Shown: positions 1-7,376, numbered from the stretch's first letter. The stretch is 8,042 nucleotides of DNA from Actinomycetes bacterium (GCA_021801615.1 JAJYXS010000163.1:1-8042), one strand, 5' to 3'. A program made the numbers and translations. The notes: generated by a model not told the origin, from the letters alone.

Positions 1-1
1 C

Positions 2-1345
2 GCGGACGGTTCGGCCGGTTCGGCCGCCCCGGCCCCGGCGGTCACTGCTACGCCGCCGCCCGCGCCTGCCGCTCCACCGCCCGCCGCCCCGGCCCCGGCG
101 GTCACTGCTGCGCCGCCGCCCGCGCCCCCCGTGCCGATCCGAAGAGCGCCGGGCAGGGCAACGGCGTCGTTCTCCGAGGGCGGCGCACCATTCGCAACGC
201 GCCCTTCGGGGACCGAAGGCATGCTGCTCTCGCCGGTCGTGCGCAGGCTGCTCGACGAGAACGGCATCTCGCCCTCCGAGGTGACGGGCACCGGTCTCGG
301 CGGCCGCATCACGAGGGAGGACGTCCTCGCGGTGATCGACGCGCGGCGTGGCCCAGGGGTGGCCGCGCCCCAGGTGCAGGTGCCCCCCGGCGCTCCGGCG
401 CCGCCCGCGCCCCCGGTGCAAGCCCAGCCGGTGCAGGAGGCGCCCCCGGTGCAAGCGCCCCCGCTGCAGGCGCCTCCCGGCGCTCCGGCGCCGGCCGCGC
501 CCTCGGCTCCGGCTCCGGCGTTCCCGGCAGCCTCGCCTCCGGCACCGATGCCCGTCGTGTCGCCGCCGGCGCCGGTGGCCGCCCAGGCACCCCTGCCGGC
601 CCAAGCGTCCATGACAGCGGTCCTTCGACCGTCGACGGACCGGGTCGTGCCGTTCTCGAACATGCGCCGGCGGACCGCAGAGCACATGGTGCGCTCCAAG
701 GCGACCTCGCCCCACGCGTTCATCGCGTACGAGGCCGACTTCGAGAGCGTCGAACGCGTGCGCAGGGCGTGGCGTGAACGGTTCAAGAGCGAGGAGGGGT
801 TCTCGCTCACCTACCTCCCGTTCGTCGCCCGGGCGACCATCGAGGCGCTGCGGGACTACCCGAACCTGAACGCCTCGGTCGTGGACGACTCGCTCGTGGT
901 GCACCAGCAGGTCAACCTCGGGATCGCGGTCGACCTGAACCACGAGGGGCTCATCGTGCCCGTCGTGCACCGCGCCGAGGAGATCACGCTTCGGGGGATC
1001 GCGCGGCGTGTCAGGGACCTCGCGGAGCGCGCACGCAACCGCCAGCTGACTGCGGACGACATCTCGGGCGGGACGTTCTCGATCACGAACGACGGGCCGT
1101 TCGGCACCTACTTCACGGTGCCGATCATCAACCAGCCCCAAGTCGCGATCCTGGCGACCGACGGGGTCCGCCGCCGCCCGGTGGTCGTGGAGCTTCCCGA
1201 CGGAAGCGAGTCGATCGCCGTCCACTCGATCGGCCTGATCGGCGTCAGCTGGGACCATCGCGCGGTGGACGGCGCCTACGTCTCCTCCTTCCTCGCCCAG
1301 GTGGCCCGGGTGCTCGCCACCCGGGACTGGGCCTCCGAGCTCTAG
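2..1345 (+). CDS. 2-oxoacid dehydrogenase complex E2 component (dihydrolipoyl acyltransferase), 5'-partial
   Basis: This is the acyltransferase core of a pyruvate, 2-oxoglutarate or branched-chain 2-oxoacid dehydrogenase complex; it moves the acyl group from lipoate to CoA in the cytoplasm. The frame is open to the window's left edge, so the lipoyl domain(s) and true start lie upstream; 447 codons are visible. Nt 2-150 encode an Ala/Pro/Thr interdomain linker. A peripheral subunit-binding domain follows at about nt 221-340 (LSPVVRRLLDENGI, then GTGLGGRITREDV). A second Ala/Pro/Gln linker covers about 353-630, and the catalytic domain runs from about 638 to the stop. That domain has GGTFSITNDGPFG, PIINQPQVAIL and the active-site signature DHRAVDG, with catalytic His at nt 1256-1258 and Asp at 1268-1270. 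The ATG/GTG starts around nt 131 fall inside the linker and are not real starts. Which of the three complexes it serves cannot be decided here. The next gene is LipB-LipA, which lipoylates such proteins. Confidence 0.93.
   Translation, partial: ADGSAGSAAPAPAVTATPPPAPAAPPPAAPAPAVTAAPPPAPPVPIRRAPGRATASFSEGGAPFATRPSGTEGMLLSPVVRRLLDENGISPSEVTGTGLGGRITREDVLAVIDARRGPGVAAPQVQVPPGAPAPPAPPVQAQPVQEAPPVQAPPLQAPPGAPAPAAPSAPAPAFPAASPPAPMPVVSPPAPVAAQAPLPAQASMTAVLRPSTDRVVPFSNMRRRTAEHMVRSKATSPHAFIAYEADFESVERVRRAWRERFKSEEGFSLTYLPFVARATIEALRDYPNLNASVVDDSLVVHQQVNLGIAVDLNHEGLIVPVVHRAEEITLRGIARRVRDLAERARNRQLTADDISGGTFSITNDGPFGTYFTVPIINQPQVAILATDGVRRRPVVVELPDGSESIAVHSIGLIGVSWDHRAVDGAYVSSFLAQVARVLATRDWASEL
23..126 (+). 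repeat. 60-bp-period direct repeat in E2 linker
   Basis: Nt 23-66 and 83-126 are 44-bp copies that differ at one position (A at 50, G at 110). The 60-bp period equals 20 codons, so the Ala-Pro linker between E2 domains has been duplicated in frame. Copy number upstream of the window is unknown. Linkers of this kind are flexible arms that let lipoyl domains swing, and length variation is tolerated. Confidence 0.85.
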
Positions 1346-1348
1346 GCC

Positions 1349-3112
1349 GTGCTTCGCGTCCGCCGCCTCGGACTGGTCACCTATGCCGAGGCGTTCGACC
1401 TGCAGCACTCCCTGGCTCGGCGCGCGGCCGACGACTACCTGCTCTTGCTCGAGCACCCGCACACCTACACGCTCGGCGTGCACGCCGACCCCGCGCACGT
1501 CCTGCGCGACCCCGCGTCGGTGGGGGCGACCTTGTTCCGCACCGACCGGGGTGGCGACGTCACCTACCACGGCCCGGGGCAGCTGGTCGCGTACCCGATC
1601 GTCACCTTGCAGGACGATCCGGGGGCGGGACCGCTGCACGTGCGGCGCATCGAGCAGGTGGTGATCGACGCGCTCGGCGACCTGGGCGTCGAGGCGTCCC
1701 GTTACGAGGGCTACCCCGGTGTGTGGGTCGGCGTCGGGGGCCCCGCGCCACGCAAGATCGCCGCGATCGGCGTGCGGACCCTACGCGTGGAGGACGGCCG
1801 GAGGAGGTCACTGCACGGCGTCGCGCTCAACGTCGACTGCGACCTCACCATGTTCGGCCACATCGTGCCCTGCGGCATCGCAGAGTATGCGGTCACGTCC
1901 CTGCGCGCAGAGGGGTCGAGCGCGTGCATGGACCGGGTGGTCGACGCGCTGGTCGAGCGCGCCGCAGCGGTCTTCGGCACCGGTGGTGTCGACAGGGCCG
2001 AGGTGCAGGCAGGGCGCACCGGTCCTGGCGCCACCTTTGGCCGTACCGTCTCCTCGTCCTCGGAGCGTCCGCTGCTGCGGCGGCTCCGTCAGGCGGGCAC
2101 CGATCCCGACGCCGGGCTGGCGCTACGGGACCGGAAACCCGAGTGGCTGCGGGTACCGGCGCGCATGGGCGAGGGCTACCTGTCGCTCGGACGCAGGCTT
2201 CACGACCTCGGCCTCGTCACGGTCTGCGAGGAGGCCGGCTGCCCCAACATCTTCGAGTGCTGGGCCGACGGGACGGCCACCTTCATGGTGAACGGGTCCC
2301 GGTGCACGCGCGCGTGCGGCTTCTGCCTCGTGGACACGCGCCACCCGCTGCCTCTCGACCCGACGGAGCCCGAGCGGGTCGCCGAGGCCGTCGAGCAGAT
2401 GCGGCTCTCGCACGCGGTGGTCACCTGCGTCGCCCGGGACGACCTCGCAGACGGTGGGGCAGCAGCGATCGCAGAGACCGTCCGGGCGATCAGGCGCCGG
2501 AGCCCGGGCACCGCAGTCGAGGTCCTGGTCTCCGACTGCAAGGGGGTCGCCGCCTCGCTGCAGCTCGTCTTCGACGCACGGCCGGACGTGCTGAACCACA
2601 ACGTGGAGACCGTGGCGCGCCTCCAGCGCGCGGTCCGCCCCTCGGCGGGCTACGCCAGGAGCCTGAGCGTGCTCGCACGAGCGGCGGACGCAGGCCTCAC
2701 GGTGAAGTCCGGGCTGATGGTCGGACTGGGAGAGTCCGAGGAAGAGGTCATCTCGACCCTCGCGGACCTGGCCTCCGTCGGTGTCTCGATCGTCACGATC
2801 GGTCAGTACCTGCGCCCGAGCGAGCGGCACCTGCCGGTCGCGCGATGGTGGACTCCGGCGGAGCTCGATGCGCTCGCCGCGGCGGGCAGGGATCTCGGGC
2901 TCGTGCACGTCGAAGCCTCGCCGCTCACCCGCTCGAGCTACCACGCGAAGCAGGCGGCCGAGGCCGCGTGGGTGTCCGTGCCGGTTCGCACGGCGCGAGG
3001 CGACAAGGCGACCTCGCTCGCCGCGTGCTCAGCCCCGGCGGGCGAAGTGCTGCGTCCAGGCTCCCCCGTCCCAGTACCGCAGCGTGTCGGGAGTCCCGTT
3101 CGGGTCCGGTAG
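1349..3112 (+). CDS. lipB-lipA: LipB-LipA fusion: octanoyltransferase plus lipoyl synthase
   Basis: One 587-codon frame contains both enzymes of de novo lipoate assembly. Residues 1-215 are LipB, which moves octanoate from acyl carrier protein to lipoyl domains: RGGDVTYHGPGQL at 67-79, the conserved Lys136 in RKIAAIGVR, and the acyl-thioester Cys175 in VPCGI. Residues 216-238 are a low-complexity linker. From about 239 (PLLRRLRQAG, then RKPEWLRV) the frame is LipA, which inserts two sulfurs by radical SAM chemistry. The auxiliary cluster is C293-X4-C298-X5-C304, the radical SAM cluster is C319-X3-C323-X2-C326, and the cluster-ligand motif RSSYHA is at 528-533. All key residues of both enzymes are present. 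The GTG start at 1349 gives the usual LipB N-terminus; no clear ribosome site is seen, so coupling to the E2 stop four bases upstream is likely. About 42 residues after LipA's normal end look non-homologous and overlap the convergent gene. An internal GTG at 2003 could give separate LipA. Confidence 0.93.
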   Translation: MLRVRRLGLVTYAEAFDLQHSLARRAADDYLLLLEHPHTYTLGVHADPAHVLRDPASVGATLFRTDRGGDVTYHGPGQLVAYPIVTLQDDPGAGPLHVRRIEQVVIDALGDLGVEASRYEGYPGVWVGVGGPAPRKIAAIGVRTLRVEDGRRRSLHGVALNVDCDLTMFGHIVPCGIAEYAVTSLRAEGSSACMDRVVDALVERAAAVFGTGGVDRAEVQAGRTGPGATFGRTVSSSSERPLLRRLRQAGTDPDAGLALRDRKPEWLRVPARMGEGYLSLGRRLHDLGLVTVCEEAGCPNIFECWADGTATFMVNGSRCTRACGFCLVDTRHPLPLDPTEPERVAEAVEQMRLSHAVVTCVARDDLADGGAAAIAETVRAIRRRSPGTAVEVLVSDCKGVAASLQLVFDARPDVLNHNVETVARLQRAVRPSAGYARSLSVLARAADAGLTVKSGLMVGLGESEEEVISTLADLASVGVSIVTIGQYLRPSERHLPVARWWTPAELDALAAAGRDLGLVHVEASPLTRSSYHAKQAAEAAWVSVPVRTARGDKATSLAACSAPAGEVLRPGSPVPVPQRVGSPVRVR

Positions 3113-3727
3113 CCATCCGGCAGGGGTGCCGGCCGGCGGCGGCGCGACGCGGGAGGCCGCCGCGACGATGACCGGTGCAGCGGGCGGCGGCTCTCCGGCG
3201 CTCGCGACTGCAGGGGAGTTGTCGGCAGCCCCTCCGCCCCAGGTCTCAGGAGGTCGTGCCTCTGACCAGGGCGTCTCTGACCAGGGCGTCTCTGACCAGG
3301 GTGCAGCGGACCAGGGTGCAGCGGGTTGCCACGCCGGCTCCGCCCCTTGGGGCGAGGTGTGCTCGGCGGTCGCTCCCGCCGTCGGGGAGAAGTCCGGTGC
3401 AGCGGTCCCCGGCACAGGGTTCGGGGAGGCCGGCATGGTCGAGACTCCACCGGCCGCGGAGAGGACCGGTGTGGTCGACGACGACGGCGAGGCCGGCGTC
3501 CTCGCGGTCGCTGCGGCGAAGGCGCCGAGGGGGTCGTGCCTCCCGGACGGCTGCTGCTGGAGGTGCGCGTAATAATCCGGCGGTTCGGCAGCCGGCTTCG
3601 CCGCCTCCCTCTTCCGCCGCTGGCTCGTGACGATGATGCCGACCACCAGCACGACGATCGCGAGAACGATCACCGCCTCGACGATCTCCACGTTGCGGCT
3701 CATCGCCGCAAGGATGCGCGTGTCCAT
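3029..3727 (-). CDS. membrane-anchored DUF2510 protein with Trp-Ser repeats
   Basis: This is a 232-residue protein of unknown function. Residues 15-34 form one hydrophobic segment (VEAVIVLAIVVLVVGIIV) followed by the basic stop QRRKR, so a single-pass membrane anchor with the rest probably cytoplasmic is expected. Residues 40-195 are low-complexity Ala/Pro/Ser, with a pentapeptide repeat of APWSA/APWSE/TPWSE type near the middle. The C-terminus, about 199-229, is a DUF2510 module: PAGWLPDPNGTP, LRYWDGGAW and TQHF carry the Gly-Trp, Asp-Pro and Tyr-Trp-Asp-Gly residues typical of that short domain, which is common in actinobacterial membrane proteins. The ATG at 3727 is chosen over the one at 3703 because GGGAGG lies 5 bases upstream of it. 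The gene has its own promoter in the gap after metH. It converges on lipB-lipA, overlapping it by 84 bp; the DUF2510 core is largely upstream of the overlap but its last residues lie within it. Confidence 0.85.
   Translation of the reverse strand: MDTRILAAMSRNVEIVEAVIVLAIVVLVVGIIVTSQRRKREAAKPAAEPPDYYAHLQQQPSGRHDPLGAFAAATARTPASPSSSTTPVLSAAGGVSTMPASPNPVPGTAAPDFSPTAGATAEHTSPQGAEPAWQPAAPWSAAPWSETPWSETPWSEARPPETWGGGAADNSPAVASAGEPPPAAPVIVAAASRVAPPPAGTPAGWLPDPNGTPDTLRYWDGGAWTQHFARRG
3117..3132 (+). terminator. candidate GC-rich hairpin just after lipB-lipA
   Basis: CCGGCA, a GGGG loop, then TGCCGG make a perfect 6-bp stem starting 4 bases after the lipB-lipA stop. No T-run follows, so this would have to act as a U-less hairpin of the kind proposed for GC-rich actinobacteria. 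It lies inside the opposite-strand DUF2510 coding region, so the palindrome may be only a by-product of Gly/Pro/Ala codons. Confidence 0.25.
3256..3330. repeat. 15-bp tandem repeat, about five units
   Basis: Units begin at 3256, 3271, 3286, 3301 and 3316. The second and third are identical (GCGTCTCTGACCAGG), the first and fourth diverge, and the fifth is degenerate at its end. Read on the minus strand each unit encodes a five-residue Pro-Trp-Ser motif in the DUF2510 protein. The period is a whole number of codons, so changes in copy number keep the frame. Confidence 0.85.
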
Positions 3728-3732
3728 CTCAG

Positions 3733-3738
3733 CCTCCC
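3733..3738 (-). promoter_or_regulatory. ribosome binding site of the DUF2510 gene
   Basis: On the minus strand GGGAGG is followed by five bases and then the ATG at 3727. It is the best Shine-Dalgarno match noted in the window and decides the start in favour of 3727 over the in-frame ATG at 3703, which has none. Confidence 0.7.
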
Positions 3739-3750
3739 ATCCCCGGCTGC

Positions 3751-3779
3751 ACCCTAGCGCATGGAGGAGAGGGGGTCAA
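3751..3779 (-). promoter_or_regulatory. sigma70-type promoter for the DUF2510 gene
   Basis: On the minus strand TTGACC (3779-3774) is separated by exactly 17 bp from TAGGGT (3756-3751). The -35 matches TTGACA at five of six bases, and the -10 keeps the T-A-...-T frame usual in actinobacteria. Expected transcription start is near 3744, giving a leader of about 17 bases that contains the GGGAGG site. The rest of the 133-bp gap (3728-3860) shows no gene and no convincing terminator for metH. Confidence 0.6.
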
Positions 3780-3860
3780 CGGCCGCCGGACGACGGATCT
3801 GCTCCCAGGCTCCTTGGAAGACCCGCCCTCCGCAGCGACGCGACAGCGCCTCGGGCCGCC

Positions 3861-6800
3861 TCAAGCGACGAAGTACTTGGCGCGGGGGTGGTGGCAGATG
3901 ATGGCGTCGGTCGTCTGCTCGGGGAACAGCTGGAAACCGTCGCTCACGGAAACGCCGATACGGTCGCCGCCGAGGAGCTCGACCACCTTGGCGTTGTCCT
4001 CGAGGTCGGGGCAGGCCGGGTAGCCCCAGCTGTACCGGCCTCCGCGGTACTGCTGGCGGAAGAGCCCCGAGAGCGTCGGTCCGTCCTGGTCGGCGAAGCC
4101 CAGCTCCTCTCGGATCCGCCGGTGCCAGTACTCGGCGAGCGCCTCGGTCATCTCGACGCCCAGGCCGTGGAGGAACAGATAATCCTGGTAGCGATCTTCT
4201 GCGAAGAGGCGTGCCGTCTCCTCGGAGACCTTGGGGCCCATGGTCACGAGCATGAACGAGGCGAAGTCCTCGTCGCCGGAAGTTCCGGGCCGGAAGAAGT
4301 CGGCGATGCAGAGCCATGGCGCCTTGTCCTGGCGCGGGAAGGTGAAGCGCATCCACTCCGAGCTCCGGGTCTCGTCCTTGTAGATGACGAGGTCGTCGCC
4401 TTCGGACGCCGCGGCGAAATGCCCGTAGGCGACCTGGGGGACGAGCACGTCCCCTTGCTTCGCCTTGTCGAGCTCGCGGCGCAGCACCGGTTTGACCCTC
4501 GACTTGAACGAAGCGTCGTCCTCTCCGGCCTCGGGACGGAAACCCCACTGGTTCCTGAAGAGCGCGGTCAGGTTCAGGTACGCGGCGATGTCGTCGAGCG
4601 GGATGCCACGGGCGGTCCTCGTCCCGACGAACGGCGGAGGGAAGAGCTCGTTGTCGAGCTCCACCTCGGGGGAGCGCTCTGGGCGTCCCTCGGGCCTGGC
4701 GCCGTCGCCGGGCACCTGGCGAGAGACGCCCCGTCGAGACGGGACCCTGCGCGTCGAGATCTCGCGCCCGAAATCCGGGTCGTCCTCGCCGGTGCGGCGG
4801 AGCTCCATCAGGCGCTCCATCGTGCGGAGACCTTCGAAGGCGTCCCGTCCGTAGAAGACACGGCCCTCGTAGACCTTGCGAAGGTCGCGTTCTACGTAGG
4901 TCCTCGTGAGCGCCGCCCCGCCGAGCAGGACCGGCAGTCCGGAGAGGCCGCGGCGGTTCAGCTCCTCGAGGTTCTCGCGCATGACGAGCGTGGACTTCAC
5001 GAGCAGTCCGCTCATGCCGAGCGCGTCGGCGCTGTGCTGCTCCACCGCGGCGACCATCTCGCCGATCCCGACCTTGGTCCCGAGGTTGACCACCTCGTAG
5101 CCGTTGTTGGTGAAGATGATGTCGACGAGGTTCTTCCCGATGTCGTGGACGTCTCCCTTCACCGTCGCGAGCACGACCCTGCCCTTGCCACCCTGGTCGG
5201 TGCGGGCCATGTGCGGCTGGAGATAGGCGACCGCCGCCTTCATGGTCTCGGCGGACTGGAGGACGAAGGGAAGCTGCATCTCGCCGGACGCGAAGAGGTC
5301 GCCGACCGTCTTCATGCCGGCGAGCAGGATCTCGTTCACGATGTCGAGTGGCTCGTGACCCTTGGCCAGCGCTGCGTCCAGATCGCGCTCGAGGCCCTGG
5401 CGCCTCCCCTCGACGATGCGCTGCTCCAAGCGGCGCTCGACGGGCCAGTCGGCGTGGGACTCCTCGTCCCCTCGGGACGCGGTCACCCCTTCGAAGAGGA
5501 CCAACAGCTCCTGTAGCGGGTCGTACCCGTCGCGGCGGCGATCGTAGACGATGTCCAGGCACACTTCCCGGGCGCGCTCGTCGATGCGTGCCAAAGGGAG
5601 GATCTTGGCGGCGTGGACGATCGCGGCGTCGAGCCCGGCCTCCACGCACTCGTGGAGGAACACCGAGTTCAGCACCTGGCGCGCGGACGGGTTCAGCCCG
5701 AAGGAGACGTTCGAGAGGCCGATCAGCGTGTGGACGCCCGGCAGGGCCGCTTTGATCGCCGAGATCGCCTCGATCGTCTCGATCCCGTCTCGACGGCTTT
5801 CCTCCATGCCGGTCGACAGCGGCAGCGCGAGCGGGTCGAAGAGAAGGTCTGACGGCTCGAGACCGTACCGTTCCACGGCGATGTCGTGGATCGCGCGAGC
5901 GGCTCGAAGCTTCCATTGCGCGGTCCGAGCCTGACCGTGCTCGTCGATGCACGTGCAGACCACCGCCGCGCCGTACTCCCTCGCCAGGCGGAGGAACCGG
6001 TCGAGGCGCGTCCCCTCGCCGTCGCCCTCCTCCAGGTTGACCGAGTTCAGGATGGGACGACCGCCCAGCCACACGAGCGCGGCCTCCGCCACCGGCGCTT
6101 CGGTGGAGTCGATCATGAGGGGCACGCTCGCCTGGGTGCAGAGCCTCCTCGCCACCTCGGTCATGTCCGCGACACCGTCGGCACCCGTGTAGTCGACGCA
6201 GACGTCGATCACGTGGGCACCCTCCGACACCTGGTCGCGTGCCATGGACACGCACGTCTCCCAGTCGCCTGAGAGCATGGCCTCCCGGAACCGTTTGGAG
6301 CCGTTGGCGTTCGTGCGCTCGCCGACCACGAGGAACGAGGTCTCCTGTTCGAAGGGCACCGCGCTGTAGATCGACGCGGCAGCCGGTTCGTGGAGCGGCC
6401 GGCGGCGTGCCGGCGACACGCCCGCGAGCGCGTCGACCACTGCACGGAGGTGCTCGGGCGTGGTCCCGCAGCATCCGCCCACCGCGGTCACTCCGTACTC
6501 GGTGACGAAGCGGCGGAGATGCGCGGCGAGCTCCGCGGGGGTGAGGTCGTAGTGCATCCGCCCGTCGACCACCGAGGGCAGGCCGGCGTTCGGGAGCACA
6601 GAGATCGGCATGCGCGAGTGCGCGGAGAGGTGACGCAACGCCTCGTCCATCTCCGCGGGGCCCGTCGCGCAGTTCAAGCCGACCACGTCGACCTGCATCG
6701 CGTCGAGCGTCGTGAGGGCCGCCCCGATCTCGGTCCCCGGGAGCATCCTCCCGGTCAGCTCGATCGTCACCTGGACTTGGAGCGGGACCTGACGTCCCGA

Positions 6801-7376
6801 TGCGACCATGGCCCGCCGTGCGCCGTTGATCGCCGCCTTCGCAGAGAGGAGGTCGAAGACCGTCTCGATGAGCAGGAGGTCCACCCCGCCTTCGAGCAGT
6901 CCCATCGCCTGCTCTTCGTAGGCGGCGCGCAACGACGCGTAGGGGATCTGCCCGAGCGACGGGAACTTGGTGCCGGGGCCCATGCTCCCCGCGACCCATC
7001 GCGGGCTGCCAGGGCTTGCGTACTCGTCCGCGATCCTCCGGGCGATCTGCGCGGCGGCGACGTTGATCTCGTGGACCAGGTCGGCGATGCCGTACTCTTC
7101 GAGCACGACGGAGAACGCACCGAAGGTGTCCGTCTCGACGACCTCCACGCCCACGTCGAGGAATGACCGGTGCAGCCGCTCGAGGGCGCTCGGGTAGCTC
7201 AACGCGAGCACCTCGTTGCACCCCTCGAGCTTGGCGCTGCCGAACTCGTCGGCACCGAGCTCCTGGAGCTGGAGGTTCGTCCCCGTCGCGCCATCGAAGA
7301 TCACGACGCGCTGGGACAGTGCGCGCAGGTACTCCGATCGCGAGGGGTCGAGGCGACCGAGGGGCGCAGGGTTCAT
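3861..7376 (-). CDS. metH: cobalamin-dependent methionine synthase
   Basis: This cytoplasmic enzyme methylates homocysteine to methionine with 5-methyltetrahydrofolate, via methylcobalamin. At 1171 residues it is full length, with all domains in order. The homocysteine domain (about 20-318) has FDGATGTNLQ and zinc ligands Cys236 (GLNC) and Cys302/Cys303 (GGCCGTTP). The folate domain (about 345-610) has VGERTNANGSKRFREAML. The cobalamin cap (about 645-725) has LPFVLQSAETMKAAVAYL. The cobalamin domain (about 732-860) has GDVHDIGKN, with His744 as the lower cobalt ligand, and LLGGAALT. An Arg/Pro/Glu linker (870-906) leads to the reactivation domain (about 907-1171), with RYSWGYPACPDLEDN and the ending HHPRAKYF. 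The motif style resembles actinobacterial MetH. The ATG at 7376 has no Shine-Dalgarno site but a TAGCCT hexamer 9 bases upstream, suggesting a near-leaderless transcript. It is divergent from a cobalamin adenosyltransferase. No residue expected for activity appears missing. Confidence 0.97.
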   Translation of the reverse strand: MNPAPLGRLDPSRSEYLRALSQRVVIFDGATGTNLQLQELGADEFGSAKLEGCNEVLALSYPSALERLHRSFLDVGVEVVETDTFGAFSVVLEEYGIADLVHEINVAAAQIARRIADEYASPGSPRWVAGSMGPGTKFPSLGQIPYASLRAAYEEQAMGLLEGGVDLLLIETVFDLLSAKAAINGARRAMVASGRQVPLQVQVTIELTGRMLPGTEIGAALTTLDAMQVDVVGLNCATGPAEMDEALRHLSAHSRMPISVLPNAGLPSVVDGRMHYDLTPAELAAHLRRFVTEYGVTAVGGCCGTTPEHLRAVVDALAGVSPARRRPLHEPAAASIYSAVPFEQETSFLVVGERTNANGSKRFREAMLSGDWETCVSMARDQVSEGAHVIDVCVDYTGADGVADMTEVARRLCTQASVPLMIDSTEAPVAEAALVWLGGRPILNSVNLEEGDGEGTRLDRFLRLAREYGAAVVCTCIDEHGQARTAQWKLRAARAIHDIAVERYGLEPSDLLFDPLALPLSTGMEESRRDGIETIEAISAIKAALPGVHTLIGLSNVSFGLNPSARQVLNSVFLHECVEAGLDAAIVHAAKILPLARIDERAREVCLDIVYDRRRDGYDPLQELLVLFEGVTASRGDEESHADWPVERRLEQRIVEGRRQGLERDLDAALAKGHEPLDIVNEILLAGMKTVGDLFASGEMQLPFVLQSAETMKAAVAYLQPHMARTDQGGKGRVVLATVKGDVHDIGKNLVDIIFTNNGYEVVNLGTKVGIGEMVAAVEQHSADALGMSGLLVKSTLVMRENLEELNRRGLSGLPVLLGGAALTRTYVERDLRKVYEGRVFYGRDAFEGLRTMERLMELRRTGEDDPDFGREISTRRVPSRRGVSRQVPGDGARPEGRPERSPEVELDNELFPPPFVGTRTARGIPLDDIAAYLNLTALFRNQWGFRPEAGEDDASFKSRVKPVLRRELDKAKQGDVLVPQVAYGHFAAASEGDDLVIYKDETRSSEWMRFTFPRQDKAPWLCIADFFRPGTSGDEDFASFMLVTMGPKVSEETARLFAEDRYQDYLFLHGLGVEMTEALAEYWHRRIREELGFADQDGPTLSGLFRQQYRGGRYSWGYPACPDLEDNAKVVELLGGDRIGVSVSDGFQLFPEQTTDAIICHHPRAKYFVA

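Noticed and set aside
2123..2944. Minus-strand open frame of 273 codons opposite lipA
   Set aside because: It is antisense to the radical SAM domain, without a ribosome site or recognisable fold.
1723..3171. Plus-strand open frame of 482 codons inside lipB-lipA
   Set aside because: It is an Arg/Gly-rich out-of-frame shadow; the frame starting at 1349 contains all LipB and LipA active-site residues.
3780..3860. Intrinsic terminator after metH
   Set aside because: Only short imperfect inverted repeats are present (for example around 3807-3820), with no T-run or stable stem.
3627..5516. Plus-strand open frame of 629 codons opposite the 3' half of metH
   Set aside because: It is antisense to the well-conserved reactivation, cobalamin and cap domains of metH, has no recognisable motif, and is the kind of long open shadow frame expected in GC-rich coding DNA.
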